A stretch of 13,991 bases of DNA, taken from NCBI GenBank assembly GCA_045595745.1, contig JAZOBB010000032.1:1-13991 (forward strand), in the 5' to 3' direction. Positions 12,935 to 13,991 of this stretch are shown one piece after another; within the stretch, counting starts at the first letter, position 1, and every line of letters begins with the position of its first letter. Made by a program: the position numbers and the translations under genes. The DNA is from RGIG1666 sp045595745. Lineage in GTDB: Bacteria > Bacillota > Clostridia > UBA1381 > UBA9506. Below the pieces are notes generated by a model that saw only the letters and a program-made list of their open reading frames with translations, was not told the origin of the DNA and did no database searches.

Positions 12935-13198
12935 CTATCTATGATTTCTTTTATAATATCTTATTTTAACATACGCGCCTTTACCACTTGGCGGAGCTGA
13001 TAAAACCTCATCGTCACCTGACATCATATTGTACATAGCCGTACAGCATTGCGGCATATGATGATTAGGTCCTGGATAACCACCGCATTCAATATGAATA
13101 TCCCTTGATAAAATATCTTTATGTGGTAATATCATACCTTTTAGTTTTTCTGCAATTTTATTCTCAAATATTTCAGTATAAGTATTTTTGTTTGACAT
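12935..13198 (-). CDS. Small Cys/His-containing protein of unknown function
   Basis: This is an 87-residue protein I cannot assign. The N-terminal third is charged and helical (NTYTEIFENKIAEKLKG). The middle has a compact cluster with possible metal ligands, IECGGYPGPNHHMPQCC (Cys, His-His, Cys-Cys). The C-terminus SAPPSGKGAYVKIRYYKR looks like a basic beta hairpin. The cluster could be a small zinc-binding or nucleic-acid-binding fold, but that is only a suggestion. The start is the inner ATG (13196-13198) because AAGGAGG (complement of 13208-13214) is 9 nt upstream; the longer frame to 13249 would run through the ribosome site and promoter. It has its own promoter with an overlapping inverted repeat and shares a terminator with tRNA-Ser. 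Confidence 0.65.
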   Translation of the reverse strand: MSNKNTYTEIFENKIAEKLKGMILPHKDILSRDIHIECGGYPGPNHHMPQCCTAMYNMMSGDDEVLSAPPSGKGAYVKIRYYKRNHR

Positions 13199-13226
13199 AA
13201 AATCCATCCTCCTTGGTATATAAATA

Positions 13227-13256
13227 ATTGTATCATTGACTTTATCCAAAAGTCAA
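13227..13256 (-). promoter_or_regulatory. Promoter of the small unknown gene, with overlapping operator-like repeat
   Basis: On the minus strand TTGACT (13251-13256), an 18-bp spacer and TACAAT (13227-13232). A perfect 8-bp inverted repeat TTGACTTT-ATCCA-AAAGTCAA (plus strand 13236-13256) covers the -35 and part of the spacer, a natural repressor position. Confidence 0.6.
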
Positions 13257-13504
13257 CCCGTAAGGTGTGTTGTTCTTTTGGTAGTGTGATTATTGGTGTG
13301 ATGTGTATTGAGTTTATTCTTATCGCTTACATGCCCTTTAACAACCGTATTATTGGCGAGTTAATGTCTTGGGTGGCGTAACTACCCTACCCGAGAGAGT
13401 TTTGCCTTACAACCCCTTTAACAGCCGTTGTAACTCGGCCTCAAAATCGATTTAAAGAGTGAGGGCGCACCCTTTAACGAGTACGCCCTTGAATATTTTT
13501 GATT
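13257..13504. other. Intergenic stretch with three CCCTTTAAC repeats and a hairpin
   Basis: About 250 bp without a gene. CCCTTTAACAACCGT (13334-13348) and CCCTTTAACAGCCGT (13414-13428) match at 14 of 15 positions, and a shorter copy CCCTTTAACGA lies at 13470-13480. On the minus strand GGGCGTAC/GTGCGCCC (about 13465-13490) makes an 8-bp hairpin soon after the InlB-repeat gene ends and could be a weak terminator for it. Nothing else is recognised. Confidence 0.45.
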
Positions 13505-13991
13505 TTATTCCATTGTGCCGACCATTTTATTTATATCACCATCAGAGCCTACGATGATGGTTTTAGTTTTACTTGGCGCTGCATAGCCGAAGCCTTCGAT
13601 GTAGGCTTTATTTTTTTCTTCTACAATTTCGACTCTTTTTGCAGTTTCTTCATCTGTAAGGTAGCAGGTATCCTTGTTCATGATTTCGTCATTCGGATTT
13701 ATGGGTTCTTCCGGATTCTTTTCCCATTTCGCATAGAGAACATCAGGCTTTGTGAATTTAAATGTTGTTACCTGATTATGTTTTGTTCGAGGGTCGGTGA
13801 ACCATCCGGCGAATGTGTAGCCATATTTTGTAGGGATGTAGCTTTCAAGGCTGATGCTCTCGCCATATCTTTTTGTTATTGGCCTGATAAAGCTTCCGCC
13901 ATCTGATGCGAATTGCAAGGTTATATTTCCAAAGAACCCGATTTCGCTATCGAATATGAGCTGATTCCGTCTCATCTGCCAGGGTGCCGCT
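13505..13991 (-). CDS. InlB B-repeat (Listeria-Bacteroides repeat) protein, C-terminal part
   Basis: The open frame continues to the right edge (upstream codons read AAPWQ before MRRNQL), so the true start is probably outside the window; 162 residues are visible. It contains one InlB-type B-repeat: ITLQFASDGGSFIRPIT, KRYGESISLESYIPTKYGYTF, AGWFTDP and ending DVLYAKW. After it comes an acidic linker (EKNPEEPINPNDEIM) and a short helical tail with YIEGFGYAAPSKTKTIIVGSDGD. Such beta-grasp repeats are found in surface proteins and in phage or element-borne structural proteins of Clostridia. No LPXTG sorting signal or C-terminal anchor is present, so a phage-type or secreted/structural protein is as likely as a wall-anchored one. 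An internal start at 13975 is possible but has no good ribosome site. Confidence 0.7.
   Translation of the reverse strand, partial: AAPWQMRRNQLIFDSEIGFFGNITLQFASDGGSFIRPITKRYGESISLESYIPTKYGYTFAGWFTDPRTKHNQVTTFKFTKPDVLYAKWEKNPEEPINPNDEIMNKDTCYLTDEETAKRVEIVEEKNKAYIEGFGYAAPSKTKTIIVGSDGDINKMVGTME

Noticed and set aside
13334..13480. CCCTTTAAC repeats as a CRISPR array
   Set aside because: Only three short copies, unequal spacing, decaying similarity and no cas genes in the window.
13499..13906. 135-codon plus-strand frame over the InlB-repeat gene
   Set aside because: It is antisense to a clear B-repeat coding frame, and the product is Phe/Cys-rich with no family features.

Overview
The window looks like an AT-rich Firmicutes chromosome, most likely a gut-type Clostridia member (Oscillospirales/Ruminococcaceae-like). 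The evidence is strong GGAGG ribosome sites, sigma-A-type promoters with 16-18 bp spacers, a RodA of the Gram-positive cell-wall machinery, and an [FeFe]-hydrogenase-type sensor operon typical of strict anaerobes. The taxonomic call is inference.

Layout. (1) 1-1510: core genes. rpsB (5' part only, minus strand) has a structured leader and is divergent from rodA (plus strand). (2) 1523-1760: a densely self-complementary element closes off rodA and abuts the stop codon of a convergent AraC-family regulator. (3) 1761-8034: an apparent catabolic island. The AraC regulator is divergent from a creatinase-like M24-fold protein, followed by an Anabaena-sensory-rhodopsin-transducer (ASRT) family small-molecule-binding protein, a creatininase-family amidohydrolase, a DUF4432 aldose-epimerase-like protein and a xylose-isomerase-like TIM-barrel enzyme. 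The island is punctuated by stem-loops at 4007-4034, 5183-5210 and 6288-6323. A self-contained GIY-YIG nuclease gene with its own near-consensus promoter sits inside it. (4) 8090-11223: an overlapping three-gene redox-sensing operon encoding a NuoE-like [2Fe-2S] thioredoxin-fold protein, a HydS-like [FeFe]-hydrogenase-domain/FeS/PAS sensor and a SpoIIE/PP2C-type phosphatase. (5) 11272-12413: two half-size chromate-transporter (CHR) subunits with ATGA coupling. (6) 12414-12933: a strong promoter followed by a structured non-coding stretch (candidate ncRNA), then tRNA-Ser(CGA) with encoded CCA and a bidirectional terminator. (7) 12935-13991: accessory DNA on the minus strand, with a small Cys/His-rich protein of unknown function, a repeat-bearing intergenic stretch, and the 3' part of a protein with an InlB-type B-repeat.

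How the parts may work together. The creatinase-like and creatininase-like proteins, the ligand-binding ASRT protein and two sugar-type enzymes suggest uptake-independent processing of a small amidine/amide- or sugar-linked compound under AraC control. The exact substrate cannot be read from sequence. The HydS operon probably turns a redox or H2 signal into dephosphorylation of an anti-sigma-antagonist-type partner, which is not in this window.

Most noteworthy for follow-up are the catabolic island, the 240-bp nested inverted-repeat element, the unassigned RNA upstream of tRNA-Ser, and the near-identical leaders in front of the TIM-barrel gene and the HydS operon.
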